From Intestinibaculum porci (GTDB lineage: Bacteria > Bacillota_I > Bacilli_A > Erysipelotrichales > Coprobacillaceae): DNA of 64,000 nt. Below, piece by piece: positions 35,680 through 44,759 of this stretch. The stretch lies in contig NZ_AP019309.1 of assembly GCF_003925875.1 (NCBI RefSeq), positions 1,798,001-1,862,000 of the forward strand, given 5' to 3'. The translations under genes were made by a program, and so were the position numbers. Positions within the stretch are counted from its first letter, which is position 1, and the number at the start of each line of letters is the position of its first letter. The notes under the pieces were generated by a model. The model was not told the DNA's origin. It saw only the letters and a list, made by a program, of their open reading frames with translations, and searched no databases.

Positions 35680-37401
35680 TTAGAAGAAATAGTAACGCTG
35701 CGCCAGTGGGACTTCTTCGACTGGATCACAGGTAATTTCTTCGCCATCAATCGTAACGATAAAGCTCTGAGGATCGATCTTGATCGTCGCTGGTGCATAA
35801 TTGTTTAATTTCATATCACGTTTCGTCAGATTTCTTGTCTTATGCACCGGTAAGACAATTTTATCTAATCCAAGCTGCTCTTTAATGCCATGTTCATAGG
35901 CATAAGTCGATACAAAGGTAATACTGGTTTTGGCCATACCCTTGCCGTAGCCGCCATAAAGATCACGCATCATGCGCGGTTCTGGTGTTGGCAGTGAAGA
36001 GGAAGCATCGCCCACAACGCCATAAGCGATGACGCCAGCTTTGAGCACTAATTTTGGTTTTGCGCCAAAGAATTTAGGATCCCAAATGACTAAGTCGGCA
36101 TATTTGCCTACTTCAACAGAACCGATATAATCAGCAACACCATTGACAATGGCTGGGTTAATCGTATATTTAGCGACATAACGTTTGATACGTTCATTAT
36201 CGGAATATTCATAGTCACCCTTTAATGGACCACGCTGCTTTTTCATTTTATCCGCTAGCTGCCAGCAGCGCATCGCCACTTCGCCGACACGGCCCATCGC
36301 CATCGCATCACTGGTCATGACGGATAACGCGCCCATGTCATGCAGCACATCTTCCGCTGCGACCGTCTGTTTACGAACACGAGATTCCGCAAAAGCCACA
36401 TCTTCTGGCACCTTTGGGTCTAAGTTATGACAGACCATCGTCATATCGAATAATTCATCAATAACATTGGTTGTATAAGGATTGGTTGGGTTGGTCGAGC
36501 TTGGCAAAATGTTCTGCTCTCCTGCCACGATCATAATATCAGGCGCATGACCGCCGCCGGCACCTTCAGTATGGAAAGTATGAACCGTTCGCCCAGCGAA
36601 GGCATTGAGCGTATTTTCTACGAAGCCGCCTTCATTTAACGAATCGGTATGAACAGCGTAAGAAACATCATATTCATCGGCTGCCTTGATGGAGTTATCG
36701 ATCCCGGCAGCGGTTGCGCCCCAGTCTTCATGGGTTTTAATGCCTGCCGCTCCGGCTCTGACCTGTTCGGCAATGGTTTCCGGAGTAGCCCCGGCGCCTT
36801 TGGCTAAAAAGCCATAATTAAGCGGATCATGATCGACCGCTTCTAACATGCGGTGAATATGATAAGCTCCCGGCGTTGTCGTAGCCGAGTTAGAGCCATC
36901 CGCCGGACCGGTTCCGCCGCCAAATAAAGTGGTAATGCCGTTATCTAAAGCCGCATGCGCTAAACCGGTCGATAAGTAATGGACATGTAAGTCAATGCCG
37001 CCAGCGGTGACAATCATCCCTTCGCCAGAAATTGCTTCGGTAGAAGCGCCAACGACAAAGTCGATATCATCCATGATATCAGGGTTGCCGCCTTTCCCGA
37101 TAGCGAGAATCTTGCCATCACGAATGCCGATATCGGCTTTATAAATACCGGTATAATCAATGATAAGCGCACCGGAAATAATGGTATCGGCGACTAAAGG
37201 ATTTTTCTCACGGGTCATCGTCGCATTGACGCCCATGCCATCTCTTAAAACTTTCCCGCCGCCAAATTTACTTTCCTGACCATGCACGGTGTAATCTTTT
37301 TCGACGCGGGCAAATAAGTTGGTATCGCCTAAGCGGACACTGTCGCCTTCGGCTGGTCCAAACATCTGGGAATACTGTTTACGATCCATTTTAAAACTCA
37401 T
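35680..37401 (-). CDS. ureC: Urease alpha subunit UreC
   Basis: 573 residues. All catalytic residues sit 5 positions after those of the Klebsiella enzyme: His139, His141, carbamylated Lys222 ([11 protein letters not shown]), His251, His277, flap Cys324 and His325, and Asp365. The residue after His325 is Asn (CHNLDP) where CHHLDP is usual. Urease hydrolyses urea to ammonia and carbamate with two Ni ions. The start overlaps ureB by 4 bp. In a gut or rumen organism it would supply nitrogen and buffer acid. Confidence 0.98.
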   Translation of the reverse strand: MSFKMDRKQYSQMFGPAEGDSVRLGDTNLFARVEKDYTVHGQESKFGGGKVLRDGMGVNATMTREKNPLVADTIISGALIIDYTGIYKADIGIRDGKILAIGKGGNPDIMDDIDFVVGASTEAISGEGMIVTAGGIDLHVHYLSTGLAHAALDNGITTLFGGGTGPADGSNSATTTPGAYHIHRMLEAVDHDPLNYGFLAKGAGATPETIAEQVRAGAAGIKTHEDWGATAAGIDNSIKAADEYDVSYAVHTDSLNEGGFVENTLNAFAGRTVHTFHTEGAGGGHAPDIMIVAGEQNILPSSTNPTNPYTTNVIDELFDMTMVCHNLDPKVPEDVAFAESRVRKQTVAAEDVLHDMGALSVMTSDAMAMGRVGEVAMRCWQLADKMKKQRGPLKGDYEYSDNERIKRYVAKYTINPAIVNGVADYIGSVEVGKYADLVIWDPKFFGAKPKLVLKAGVIAYGVVGDASSSLPTPEPRMMRDLYGGYGKGMAKTSITFVSTYAYEHGIKEQLGLDKIVLPVHKTRNLTKRDMKLNNYAPATIKIDPQSFIVTIDGEEITCDPVEEVPLAQRYYFF

Positions 37402-37745
37402 TTTTCTGCCTCCTTTGCATGGGCATGTTTATCTTTGTCAAGATAACCATTGACCTTATTATTAAAACCAAAGACGCGACGTGAACCGCCAAAATCGATT
37501 AGCGGCACGGTGCGGCTTTCGCCGGGTTCAAAACGAATCGCAGTCCCGGCTGGGATATCGAGACGTTTGCCATAAGCTTTCTCACGATCAAAGGCAAGAC
37601 CGCTATTGGCTTCATAAAAATGGAAATGGGAACCGACCTGAACGGCGCGGTCACCCGTATTTTTTACTTCGATTGCAATGGCCTCATAGCCAGTGTTGTA
37701 ATCAACGGGTTCATCAGTGGCATAATGATATTCTCCTGGAATCAT
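37398..37745 (-). CDS. ureB: Urease beta subunit UreB
   Basis: 115 residues. IPGEYHY at the N-terminus, [26 protein letters not shown] and GFNNKVNG are family signatures. The C-terminal tail is Lys/His rich ([13 protein letters not shown]). It lies between ureA and ureC as separate genes, the usual bacterial three-subunit form. Confidence 0.97.
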   Translation of the reverse strand: MIPGEYHYATDEPVDYNTGYEAIAIEVKNTGDRAVQVGSHFHFYEANSGLAFDREKAYGKRLDIPAGTAIRFEPGESRTVPLIDFGGSRRVFGFNNKVNGYLDKDKHAHAKEAEK

Positions 37746-37757
37746 GTTGCTTCCCTC

Positions 37758-38060
37758 CTATCGTATTGGGTCATGGATGGTCACGAGTTTCGTACCATCA
37801 ACGAAAGTGGCTTCCACCTGAATCATCGGAATCATTTCCGGAACGCCTTCCATGACATCTTCACGTTTCAGGATTTTACCGCCTTCATTCATTAACTCAG
37901 CCACGCTTTTCCCAGCGCGGGCACCTTCTAAAATATAACTTGTAATCAGCGCGACACTTTCTGGATGATTCAATTTGATGCCCGCATCTTTTCGATGCTG
38001 GGCAATCATGCCAGCTAGTGAGATCATCATTTTCTCGCGCTCACGTTCTGTTAACTGCAT
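37758..38060 (-). CDS. ureA: Urease gamma subunit UreA
   Basis: 100 residues, standard length. [40 protein letters not shown] and [17 protein letters not shown] are diagnostic. It begins 12 bp after ureI. Confidence 0.97.
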   Translation of the reverse strand: MQLTEREREKMMISLAGMIAQHRKDAGIKLNHPESVALITSYILEGARAGKSVAELMNEGGKILKREDVMEGVPEMIPMIQVEATFVDGTKLVTIHDPIR

Positions 38061-38072
38061 AACAAGCCTCCT

Positions 38073-38591
38073 CTATTTTGGCCACATGTTCACGAGCATC
38101 AGGAAGCCCGGAATCCAGGCGGTGACCACGCCTTCGATGACACTTAAATAAGCAGGAAATTTTCCTAAGTTCATTTTTAAATTGTTGGTTAAGAAACCAG
38201 TGAGCCAGAGGACACCCCATGCCCACCAGATCACACCGTAGATGGCGTTACCGCCAAAACCATAAAAGCATAATGCCCCGGCAGGGATTGTATTAATCGC
38301 CACAAAGAGTGAGAAATAACCATACAAACGGTTATCTAGTTCAAAAATTGTATTAATAGCGGTATACAAATACGTGAAGGCGAATAATAAGCCCGTAGCC
38401 GAGCCAAAGAAATAGGTATTAGGCTGATTGGTCACAATGCCATAAGACAACGACACGATATTTAAAATCAAACTCAGGCCGCCAGTGAAAATATTCATGA
38501 CAGCCATGGATTTATCGGAAATCTTTTCAATCGTCGCGAGGCCATTAGAAATCAGGACAATACCAACATAAAGTAGAACACAACCTAACAT
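38073..38591 (-). CDS. ureI: AmiS/UreI-family urea/amide channel
   Basis: 172 residues with six membrane segments. NTYFFGSATGLLFAFTYLYTAIN and IWWAWGVLWLTGFL match the AmiS/UreI family. UreI proteins let urea cross the inner membrane, gated by acid pH in Helicobacter; whether this one is gated is unknown. Its place directly before ureA makes urea uptake the most likely role. Confidence 0.92.
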   Translation of the reverse strand: MLGCVLLYVGIVLISNGLATIEKISDKSMAVMNIFTGGLSLILNIVSLSYGIVTNQPNTYFFGSATGLLFAFTYLYTAINTIFELDNRLYGYFSLFVAINTIPAGALCFYGFGGNAIYGVIWWAWGVLWLTGFLTNNLKMNLGKFPAYLSVIEGVVTAWIPGFLMLVNMWPK

Positions 38592-38605
38592 TACAACTCC
38601 CCCTT

Positions 38606-38908
38606 TTAAGATCTGGTTTTAATGACGTGCATCGGATCATGAATGAGCACGAAGACAAACCAGATCACTAACGCTAAAACAACAACGCTCATGCCAAGAA
38701 AAGCATCATTCATCATCACTTTCGCATTGGGCGTGAAATAAGCTGCCCCAAGCGTGATATATTCATGAATGGCATCGACGAGCCACATCAGGCTCGCTCC
38801 CCACAACATGAGGGCCAGCGTGCCAATGTGAAGGATGCGCGCCGTCTTGCTTAAATACCAGACGATGCTTGATATCACCGCTGCTAGTGAGGCAAGAAAT
38901 AAAGTCAT
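38606..38908 (-). CDS. Small unknown membrane protein of the urease operon
   Basis: 100 residues with three hydrophobic segments (about 1-20, 28-47, 72-92) and the loop LVDAIHEYITLGAAYF. I recognise no family. The start overlaps the stop of the upstream gene by 4 bp (ATGA), and it lies 14 bp before ureI, so it is surely in the urease operon. His residues at the membrane edge might suit metal or ammonium handling, but that is a guess. Confidence 0.75.
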   Translation of the reverse strand: MTLFLASLAAVISSIVWYLSKTARILHIGTLALMLWGASLMWLVDAIHEYITLGAAYFTPNAKVMMNDAFLGMSVVVLALVIWFVFVLIHDPMHVIKTRS

Positions 38909-39285
38909 GAATGCACCTTTTCCAAGCTTGGAGAAGTTTTCGGGTGTGTCATCTTATAGGTGATCAGGGTTAAAACGGCCCATACAAAGGTAACGAGCAA
39001 GGCCATGGCGACGCCAACAGTCGCCATTTCATGAAACATCGCGGAAAGTTTAGCGGGTGAAGAAGCAGCGGTAAAGAATGGGAAAAATGGTGTCACTTCA
39101 CCATGCCAGATATGTTCGAATAACAATAACGCACTGCCGCCCCACAACATCGTATTGAGGGTTTTCATATTTTTGATGTAATAATTTCCAAGAGTATCTT
39201 CTTTCGTTTCTAATGTGTGATTCAGTTTCTTGCTAGCCACCGTCGTAACGATCGCTTCCGTTGCAGGTACAATAAAACAAGCCAT
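38905..39285 (-). CDS. Unknown membrane protein, first gene of the urease operon
   Basis: 126 residues from ATG 39285, chosen because GAGGAGG lies 7 nt upstream; the longer frame to 39348 has no RBS. The N-terminus MACFIVPATEAIVTTV is a hydrophobic helix, then a polar region, then two further helices around LLFEHIWHGEVTPFFPFF and VAMALLVTFVWAVL. I do not recognise a named family. It is translationally coupled to the next small membrane protein, so the two probably act as a pair. Confidence 0.75.
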   Translation of the reverse strand: MACFIVPATEAIVTTVASKKLNHTLETKEDTLGNYYIKNMKTLNTMLWGGSALLLFEHIWHGEVTPFFPFFTAASSPAKLSAMFHEMATVGVAMALLVTFVWAVLTLITYKMTHPKTSPSLEKVHS

Positions 39286-39327
39286 TTTGACTTCCTCCTC
39301 TTTAAAGTTTTTGTGTGCACAATTCTC

Positions 39328-39527
39328 TTGCTTAAGCTTAGGTCCCATTATAATAATCTTTCATTTGTTGTCAAATGCGATATAGAAGCATTATCTTTTG
39401 TGTTTTATACAAATTTATATGATTATTTGTGATAATCATAATAATCCCTAGCGTTTCACTATGTATTTTACGAAATTATCGTGATAATTGTTTATTATCA
39501 TGTTGGAATTTTATAAATGAATTTTTT
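39328..39527 (-). repeat. Upstream regulatory module, copy B (urease)
   Basis: Related to 32848-33022. It contains two further palindromes: ATGATTAT-n5-ATAATCAT near 39418-39440 and TGATAAT-TGTTT-ATTATCA near 39481-39500. They resemble operators for metal or nitrogen regulators (Fur-like AT-rich dyads), but I cannot assign a regulator. Confidence 0.65.
39347..39374 (-). promoter_or_regulatory. Urease operon promoter
   Basis: Minus strand -35 TTGACA (39369-39374), spacer 16, -10 TATAAT (39347-39352). It gives a leader of about 55 nt before ATG 39285. Confidence 0.85.
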
Positions 39528-39534
39528 TAAAAAT

Positions 39535-39568
39535 AATGAAAAAAAGTGAATCTCATCATGAGATCCAC
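39535..39568 (-). terminator. Terminator of the YdcF-like gene
   Basis: GTG.ATCTC...GAGAT.CAC stem at 39546-39568, followed by seven T on the minus strand. Confidence 0.8.
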
Positions 39569-40584
39569 TAATGGATGCGTAAACCAACTATTAACAATTC
39601 CAATAATATAATAAAGACTATATGCATTTTGCGAGTTAAGGAGAGATAACCGATAAATTCACGAATCGTTGCGTTCAAAGCGAAATACCACTTCGTCTTC
39701 GCACCATAGCCGACACATTTGATATGCTGTTTGCGGGCAATGATCAGCGAGCGAAATACGTGATAAGAAGTGGTAACAATCGCAAAACGGGCTGGCTGTT
39801 TCATTAAGTTTTGTGAAAAGTGCAGGTTCTCGATCGTATTGCTTGATTTGTTTTCAATCAGGATGTGCTCTTTAGGCATCTGCTGCGCGATAGCATATTT
39901 TGCCATGGCTTCCCCTTCTGGAAGATCTTCGCCTGGTCCCTGGCCGCCAGACATAATAAGCTGACAGTCAGGATTTGCGCGGCATATTTCCATGCCTTTT
40001 TCAATGCGCGCCGCTAATAGCGGCGTGATTTTAGCGCCAATCACGCCAGCGCCTAACACGACGACATAATTAAAGTGATGATTCTTACGCAAATGCATAA
40101 GATTTAATAACGCCGAAACGACATACATTGTCGCCATAAAAAGCAGATAGGCAAAAAGCAGTTCGACCATTGACCACAGTTTAAAAAGATAAGGATGGAT
40201 TTTCCATAACTCCAGTGATGGTATGACAAACGTTGTAATAATCACTAACAAAGCTAAGCCTAAAGATAAACAGTTAGTCCATTTGAATCCTTCTTTGCGA
40301 ATGATCTTAATCCCTTCCACAAAAAACATCAGGACTAAGACAATCGGTAAAGCGATCAGGAATACTACCCCAACGAAAGCGCCGAAAAGAATCACATCAA
40401 AAAGAAGTCGATGCGCCGTAATCCAGTGACTGTAGCGAAAGACAATCAGCATGGCTAAAAGCGCATAGCTTCCTAACATACATAAAAAACTAAAACCAGC
40501 GAAAAGCGTACGTCGTTCAATAACCATAATCAAAATAAAAACGATGGTAAAAAAAGCAGTAAGCGAGAGACCGATGGTGATCAT
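39568..40584 (-). CDS. YdcF/SanA-family membrane protein (DUF218)
   Basis: 338 residues. Four or five N-terminal membrane segments precede a DUF218 domain with VVVLGAGVIGAKITPLLAARI, LIMSGGQGPGEDLPEGEAM, ENKSSNTIENLHFS and TTSYHVFRSLIIA. Such proteins act in envelope biogenesis, and some bind nucleotide-like ligands; the exact reaction is unknown. It overlaps the next gene's stop codon by 4 bp, so the HPP-like gene and this gene form an operon. Confidence 0.88.
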   Translation of the reverse strand: MITIGLSLTAFFTIVFILIMVIERRTLFAGFSFLCMLGSYALLAMLIVFRYSHWITAHRLLFDVILFGAFVGVVFLIALPIVLVLMFFVEGIKIIRKEGFKWTNCLSLGLALLVIITTFVIPSLELWKIHPYLFKLWSMVELLFAYLLFMATMYVVSALLNLMHLRKNHHFNYVVVLGAGVIGAKITPLLAARIEKGMEICRANPDCQLIMSGGQGPGEDLPEGEAMAKYAIAQQMPKEHILIENKSSNTIENLHFSQNLMKQPARFAIVTTSYHVFRSLIIARKQHIKCVGYGAKTKWYFALNATIREFIGYLSLTRKMHIVFIILLELLIVGLRIH

Positions 40585-41486
40585 ACATCATGCTCCTTAA
40601 AAACAAGAATGGATAAAGCCATTAAAATAAGTACGCCAAATAACGCCTGCATCGGGAACCCGGCCACGTATTTAGCGGGGATAAGCATTGCTAAAATGGT
40701 GCAGGCACCAACTGGCGGGATATACAAGTTGACAAAGTCCATCATTAAAACAAAGAAGATACTTGCCACAACAGCCGCGAAAGTGAGCGGTAAGCCCAGC
40801 TGCATAGTGAAAATCAAACGCGATAAAGCCCCGGCCGTCGCGCAGAAGCCCATGAGTAGAATCGTCACAATCGGTCTTTGACGCGCCTTCGCATGCGGAT
40901 TGGTAAATTCAGTAAAAGCGACTAATAATGGCGGTGCTACCATAAAGCGCATATTGACTTTAAAAGAGCCATAGATCATCAGCAACATCAGCACTGTACG
41001 CATTCCCACATGCATTAAATTACCGGGAGTAAACTGTGGCTTAAAGAATTGGTCCACTTTCGGTTCGGATTTTTCTTTTACAGCATGAGCGATTAAGATA
41101 ATGGCTGTAAAGAAAGCTGCGGACATCAAATAATGAATGGATTGGCTTGATAACATGACGGGTAAAACAATCGCCGAAATCATTGGCGCGAAACTTGTCC
41201 CCGAGCCTAGCATGACAAGCTGACCAAGCAAATACGCGAAGGTCATTTTTAAATAGACCGGTCCTGGTAAATGCACAATGAGCATTCCTAACGTCGCACA
41301 AATCAGAATAGTGATAAAAATACGTTTGCGATCAACATGCCAGGCCAGTTTCTCAGAGAGAATCGCGCCGGCCGCAATCGCCGCAATTTCCGGGAAGATG
41401 ACTTCCGGATCATGAATGAGTTCACTGACGGCAACCATCGCGGCGATGATCGCCACGACAATGATATTTTTAGTAAGTTTAGACAT
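40581..41486 (-). CDS. HPP-like integral membrane protein
   Basis: 301 residues with about nine membrane segments. The C-terminal part holds IPPVGACTILAMLIP, similar to the loop of HPP-family membrane proteins, which are linked to nitrite or other anion transport in some lineages. Assignment rests on this motif and topology only. AGGGG lies about 9 nt before ATG. Confidence 0.55.
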   Translation of the reverse strand: MSKLTKNIIVVAIIAAMVAVSELIHDPEVIFPEIAAIAAGAILSEKLAWHVDRKRIFITILICATLGMLIVHLPGPVYLKMTFAYLLGQLVMLGSGTSFAPMISAIVLPVMLSSQSIHYLMSAAFFTAIILIAHAVKEKSEPKVDQFFKPQFTPGNLMHVGMRTVLMLLMIYGSFKVNMRFMVAPPLLVAFTEFTNPHAKARQRPIVTILLMGFCATAGALSRLIFTMQLGLPLTFAAVVASIFFVLMMDFVNLYIPPVGACTILAMLIPAKYVAGFPMQALFGVLILMALSILVFKEHDV

Positions 41487-41512
41487 AAAAAAATTCCCCT
41501 TTTCCTCTCTCT

Positions 41513-41542
41513 ATTATAAAGAGAGAAGAAGCGGGGATTCAA
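41513..41542 (-). promoter_or_regulatory. Likely promoter of the HPP-like/YdcF operon
   Basis: Minus strand -35 TTGAAT (41537-41542), spacer 18, -10 TATAAT (41513-41518). The -10 box lies in the loop of a 7-bp inverted repeat (41506-41512 with 41520-41526), which may act as an operator. Confidence 0.5.
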
Positions 41543-41553
41543 GGAAAATCTTG

Positions 41554-42537
41554 TTAATACATGTCAGGTGATAAGTGCGCCACTTTTTTCGCCGCAATAG
41601 CGCCGCGTTCACAGCGATTGCCCCAGCTGTCAATCATCTCCCCATCACGGTAGACACAGATAATTTCACAGTTGTTGGGACAGCCGCCACAGTTGATTTC
41701 GCGGGTCACGAATTCCATATCTTCGATATCAAAGCTGAAAGTTGTCCGCTTTTTATTACGACGAGCTAAAATGGCAGCACCGATCGCTCCCATCAGATGA
41801 CCATTTTCATCAACGATGACATGGGTATCTAACTGTCTTTCAAAAGCTTTGACCACGCCGACATTTTTCGAAACACCGCCCTGGAAAACGACGGGTGAGA
41901 CAATCTTCTTGCCTTTACCGACATTATTAAGATAGTTGCCGACAACCGCATCGCATAAACCAGCTACAATATCCTGTTTGGTATGACCAACCTGAATCTT
42001 ATGGACAAGATCAGATTCCGCAAAGACCGTGCAGCGCGCTGCGATCTGTGTTGGGTGTTCTGATTTTAAGGCAATTTCTCCCATATCTTCTACCGGGATA
42101 CCTAAACGATGCGACTGCGAGGAAAGGAAAGCGCCGGTCCCGGCAGCGCATAAGGTATTCATCGCATAATCAATGGCGACACCGTTTTCGACAATAATAA
42201 TTTTGGAATCCTGACCGCCGATTTCTAAGATTGTCCGGACGTCAGGATGGAACGTTGTTGTGCCGACGGCATGCGCCGTGATTTCATTTTTCACGACCGT
42301 GGCACCCACCACTGTGCCAACTAACTTACGGGCTGAGCCGGTTGTTCCGATGGCCACAATTTTATATTTTGTTTCATCGAAGTCTTTTTGTAAAAGTTCA
42401 AGAAGTTTCTTGACCGCGCCAATAGGGTTGCCTTCTGTCCAGATATAAGCACTTGATAAAATGGTATTGTCTTTGGTCATAATAACGCCTTTTGTAGAGA
42501 TGGAACCAACGTCGATTCCCATATATGCATGTTCCAT
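41554..42537 (-). CDS. 2-hydroxyacyl-CoA dehydratase activase (BcrAD/BadFG ATPase family)
   Basis: 327 residues. The ASKHA ATPase fold shows GIDVGSISTKGVIM, GTTGSARKLVG, LEIGGQDSKIIIV and GGVSKNVGVV. Cysteines in NTLCAAGTGAF and AARCTVFAESD match those that bridge the 4Fe-4S cluster in HgdC-type activators. A C-terminal CGGCPNNCEIICVY motif adds a second possible cluster. Known activators use ATP to drive an electron into a dehydratase. The start codon touches the preceding gene's stop. Confidence 0.88.
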   Translation of the reverse strand: MEHAYMGIDVGSISTKGVIMTKDNTILSSAYIWTEGNPIGAVKKLLELLQKDFDETKYKIVAIGTTGSARKLVGTVVGATVVKNEITAHAVGTTTFHPDVRTILEIGGQDSKIIIVENGVAIDYAMNTLCAAGTGAFLSSQSHRLGIPVEDMGEIALKSEHPTQIAARCTVFAESDLVHKIQVGHTKQDIVAGLCDAVVGNYLNNVGKGKKIVSPVVFQGGVSKNVGVVKAFERQLDTHVIVDENGHLMGAIGAAILARRNKKRTTFSFDIEDMEFVTREINCGGCPNNCEIICVYRDGEMIDSWGNRCERGAIAAKKVAHLSPDMY

Positions 42538-43652
42538 TAGATGTTAACCTTCTTTCTCATTTCAATCATATCATAGAAAGCTTCCAGACGGGTCTGGAAA
42601 CCAGCATCCCCATCCTGGGCATCATAGGTCAAATAAAGGATAGGAATTTTAAAGTCACTAGAGATGCGTGATAACACCGGCATAATATCAATTTCTGGTG
42701 TACAGCCGGCAGATTTCACATGTATGATGCCATCAAAGCCTTTTTCTGCGCACTCTTTTGCATACCAGATATTGGCGGAACTGGTTGGCCCCATTTCATA
42801 CTGACAGTATTCCTGGATGCGGGGATGGAGATTCTTTTCTCCGGGATAGTGAAGATTACGGTGCGTGACATTCATCCAGCGATGCACTTCTACACCCATC
42901 ATCGCTAAATCCTGTTCTAAGTTAAAATTAGAGAACTCATCCATGACCGTAAAGTATTCCCCAAGAACGGCGACTTTTAATGGCAGTTCCCCCTTATGTA
43001 CCGGTATGCTCTGGAAAGCTTCTAACGCTTTATTATAGCCTTCGTTAATGTCTTCACTGTTTTTGGCTTTATGCATATCATGCATAAAACGGGTATAAAT
43101 GCTTTTGTATTTAACGGGATCTTCGCAAAAACCGAGATTCTGATAATAATATTCTTCAATCGCATCGATATTTTGCATCATCTTTAACGCTTCTAAGCCC
43201 GCTTTCATCATGCCAATCTTTTTGGCTTTGGGATTGATCTTTTTTAAAGCTTTCAGGTAATCCTTATATTTGCCAGTCGTGTAATCAGCCATATTGATAT
43301 AATTGAATTCATAGCCTAAATCACGTAAGATTCTCTCGGCTAATTCGCCATAATAGCCCAGGCGGCAGTAACCAAAGACCATAATCAAAGTATCCGCCCC
43401 AGCTTCTAACGCTTCAATCATTGACCCTAAAATCGTCTTAAACGGTGTACAGACCATATCCGGCGCATATTTAGCACCTAATTTCATCGTCCGTCTGGTC
43501 ATTTTAGGCTGTCTGATATACGTCTGGTTCATCCCCACTTCCACAAAATAACGAACGACATCGTTATAATTGGCAATCATTGGAAAGGCCACTTTTAATT
43601 CTTCACTCTTCGCCATGATCTTCCTGCTCCTCTCGCATTGTAATAATATCAA
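42537..43652 (-). CDS. HgdB-like 2-hydroxyacyl-CoA dehydratase-family protein
   Basis: 371 residues in the longest frame; MAKSEELKVAFPMIANY (start at 43616) fits better, as it leaves an overlap of only 14 bp with the upstream gene. Conserved Cys are in MVCTPFKTILGS, FGYCRLGYYGE and KSAGCTPEIDIMP, as in the dehydratase D-component group found with large activase-like proteins. The substrate is unknown, and such sets are widespread without proven dehydratase activity. Confidence 0.8.
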   Translation of the reverse strand: MILLQCERSRKIMAKSEELKVAFPMIANYNDVVRYFVEVGMNQTYIRQPKMTRRTMKLGAKYAPDMVCTPFKTILGSMIEALEAGADTLIMVFGYCRLGYYGELAERILRDLGYEFNYINMADYTTGKYKDYLKALKKINPKAKKIGMMKAGLEALKMMQNIDAIEEYYYQNLGFCEDPVKYKSIYTRFMHDMHKAKNSEDINEGYNKALEAFQSIPVHKGELPLKVAVLGEYFTVMDEFSNFNLEQDLAMMGVEVHRWMNVTHRNLHYPGEKNLHPRIQEYCQYEMGPTSSANIWYAKECAEKGFDGIIHVKSAGCTPEIDIMPVLSRISSDFKIPILYLTYDAQDGDAGFQTRLEAFYDMIEMRKKVNI

Positions 43653-44589
43653 TGAAACTTTCTAAACGGGTTTCCAGCCCGGCCGTCCCGCTTTGTGCAT
43701 CTAAAGTCAGCTGTAAAAGCGGTATTTCTGCCATTTTATTTTTACGCATAATCATATCGTTGACCATCGAGTCTAAAGCACATGGATAGACTGTTAATAA
43801 AATGACGCCATCAATATCCTTGTAATGCATAGCTAAAGAGCCAACAATTTCGCGAGAAAGTTCCCATTTCAAAGTTGGTGATGCTTTATGAGCAGCTTTT
43901 AAAGCTTCCTTGCGATCAACGAGATCTGCCCGAATAGGAATGATGCCATTATCTTTGAGGTAATCAAAGATCGGTTTACCGATATAACGATCTTCGGTGA
44001 CATAACTATGACCCGCAACGACAATCTTTAAACCTTTTTGTTTATACAGCTTTTCATTTTCTTCGACCTGCTGATCATAAGCGTCTTCACTTGCCTTATG
44101 CGCTGTTTTATAAGCTTTTTTCGCCTCAGAATGACTAAACCCTAAAGATTCCGCCATCGCGATCATCGCTTCTTTTTCATCGGTCTTTAAGCGTGAATCG
44201 ACATTATAGGAAAGCACTTTGAAGGAGGCATGACGAAAGATGTTCATCACTAAATCTGGCAAAGCCTGAAAGGTCGTACACATGACTCGGCGAATGCCAA
44301 AGTCGGCAATGCGCGGAACGAGGACATAGTCGCAGGCCCCCTCCAAGCTAGCCACATGGCCTAAATAAATCTTCATCGCTAAGCACATTTCGGAATTGGC
44401 TTTATTTTCCCCTTTGGTCATTGTCTCTAAGTTGGTCGGCTGCGACATCACCGTCTTGATCTTTAAAGCATCAAAGAAAGACTGCCATAAAGTCTGATAA
44501 CGAAATGTTAAAAAAGCACGCGGAATGCCAACGACAATCTTTGCGCGATCGATCTTGCGTTTCGGTATTCTGGTTAGTTCCATATTCAT
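43603..44589 (-). CDS. DUF2229-like activase-associated protein
   Basis: 328 residues. KIVVGIPRAFLTFRYQTLWQSFFDAL, SEMCLAMKIYLGHVASLEG and RRVMCTTFQALPD match DUF2229, the segment that in many Clostridia is fused to the activase and HgdB-like parts in one protein of about 1400 residues. Here the three parts are separate, overlapping genes. Paired Cys suggest an Fe-S cluster. Function in the cytosol is unknown. Confidence 0.8.
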   Translation of the reverse strand: MNMELTRIPKRKIDRAKIVVGIPRAFLTFRYQTLWQSFFDALKIKTVMSQPTNLETMTKGENKANSEMCLAMKIYLGHVASLEGACDYVLVPRIADFGIRRVMCTTFQALPDLVMNIFRHASFKVLSYNVDSRLKTDEKEAMIAMAESLGFSHSEAKKAYKTAHKASEDAYDQQVEENEKLYKQKGLKIVVAGHSYVTEDRYIGKPIFDYLKDNGIIPIRADLVDRKEALKAAHKASPTLKWELSREIVGSLAMHYKDIDGVILLTVYPCALDSMVNDMIMRKNKMAEIPLLQLTLDAQSGTAGLETRLESFIDIITMREEQEDHGEE

Positions 44590-44726
44590 TTTCCCTCAAC
44601 TTTCTCTTTTATACTTATACAAATCACAATTATAAAACTGCTATTTTTGAAATTCAATGCTTTGAATTTTCAAATATTCGTCTTTTCCTATTGAAACATT
44701 CACTTTTGGTCAAATATATCTATTTG

Positions 44727-44759
44727 ACTAAAAAGAAAACACCAGTCTAACAAGACTGG
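44727..44759 (-). terminator. Terminator of the TMEM175-like gene
   Basis: Arms CCAGTCT (44742-44748) and AGACTGG (44753-44759), followed by TGTTTTCTTTTT on the minus strand. Confidence 0.83.

Noticed and set aside
35661-35798. Upstream extension of ureE
   Set aside because: The extra codons lie within ureC and are basic nonsense; the ATG at 35660 has an RBS and gives the normal length.
41503-41526. Terminator between the activase and HPP-like genes
   Set aside because: The repeat has a promoter -10 box in its loop and no T run on the useful side; promoter or operator is more likely.
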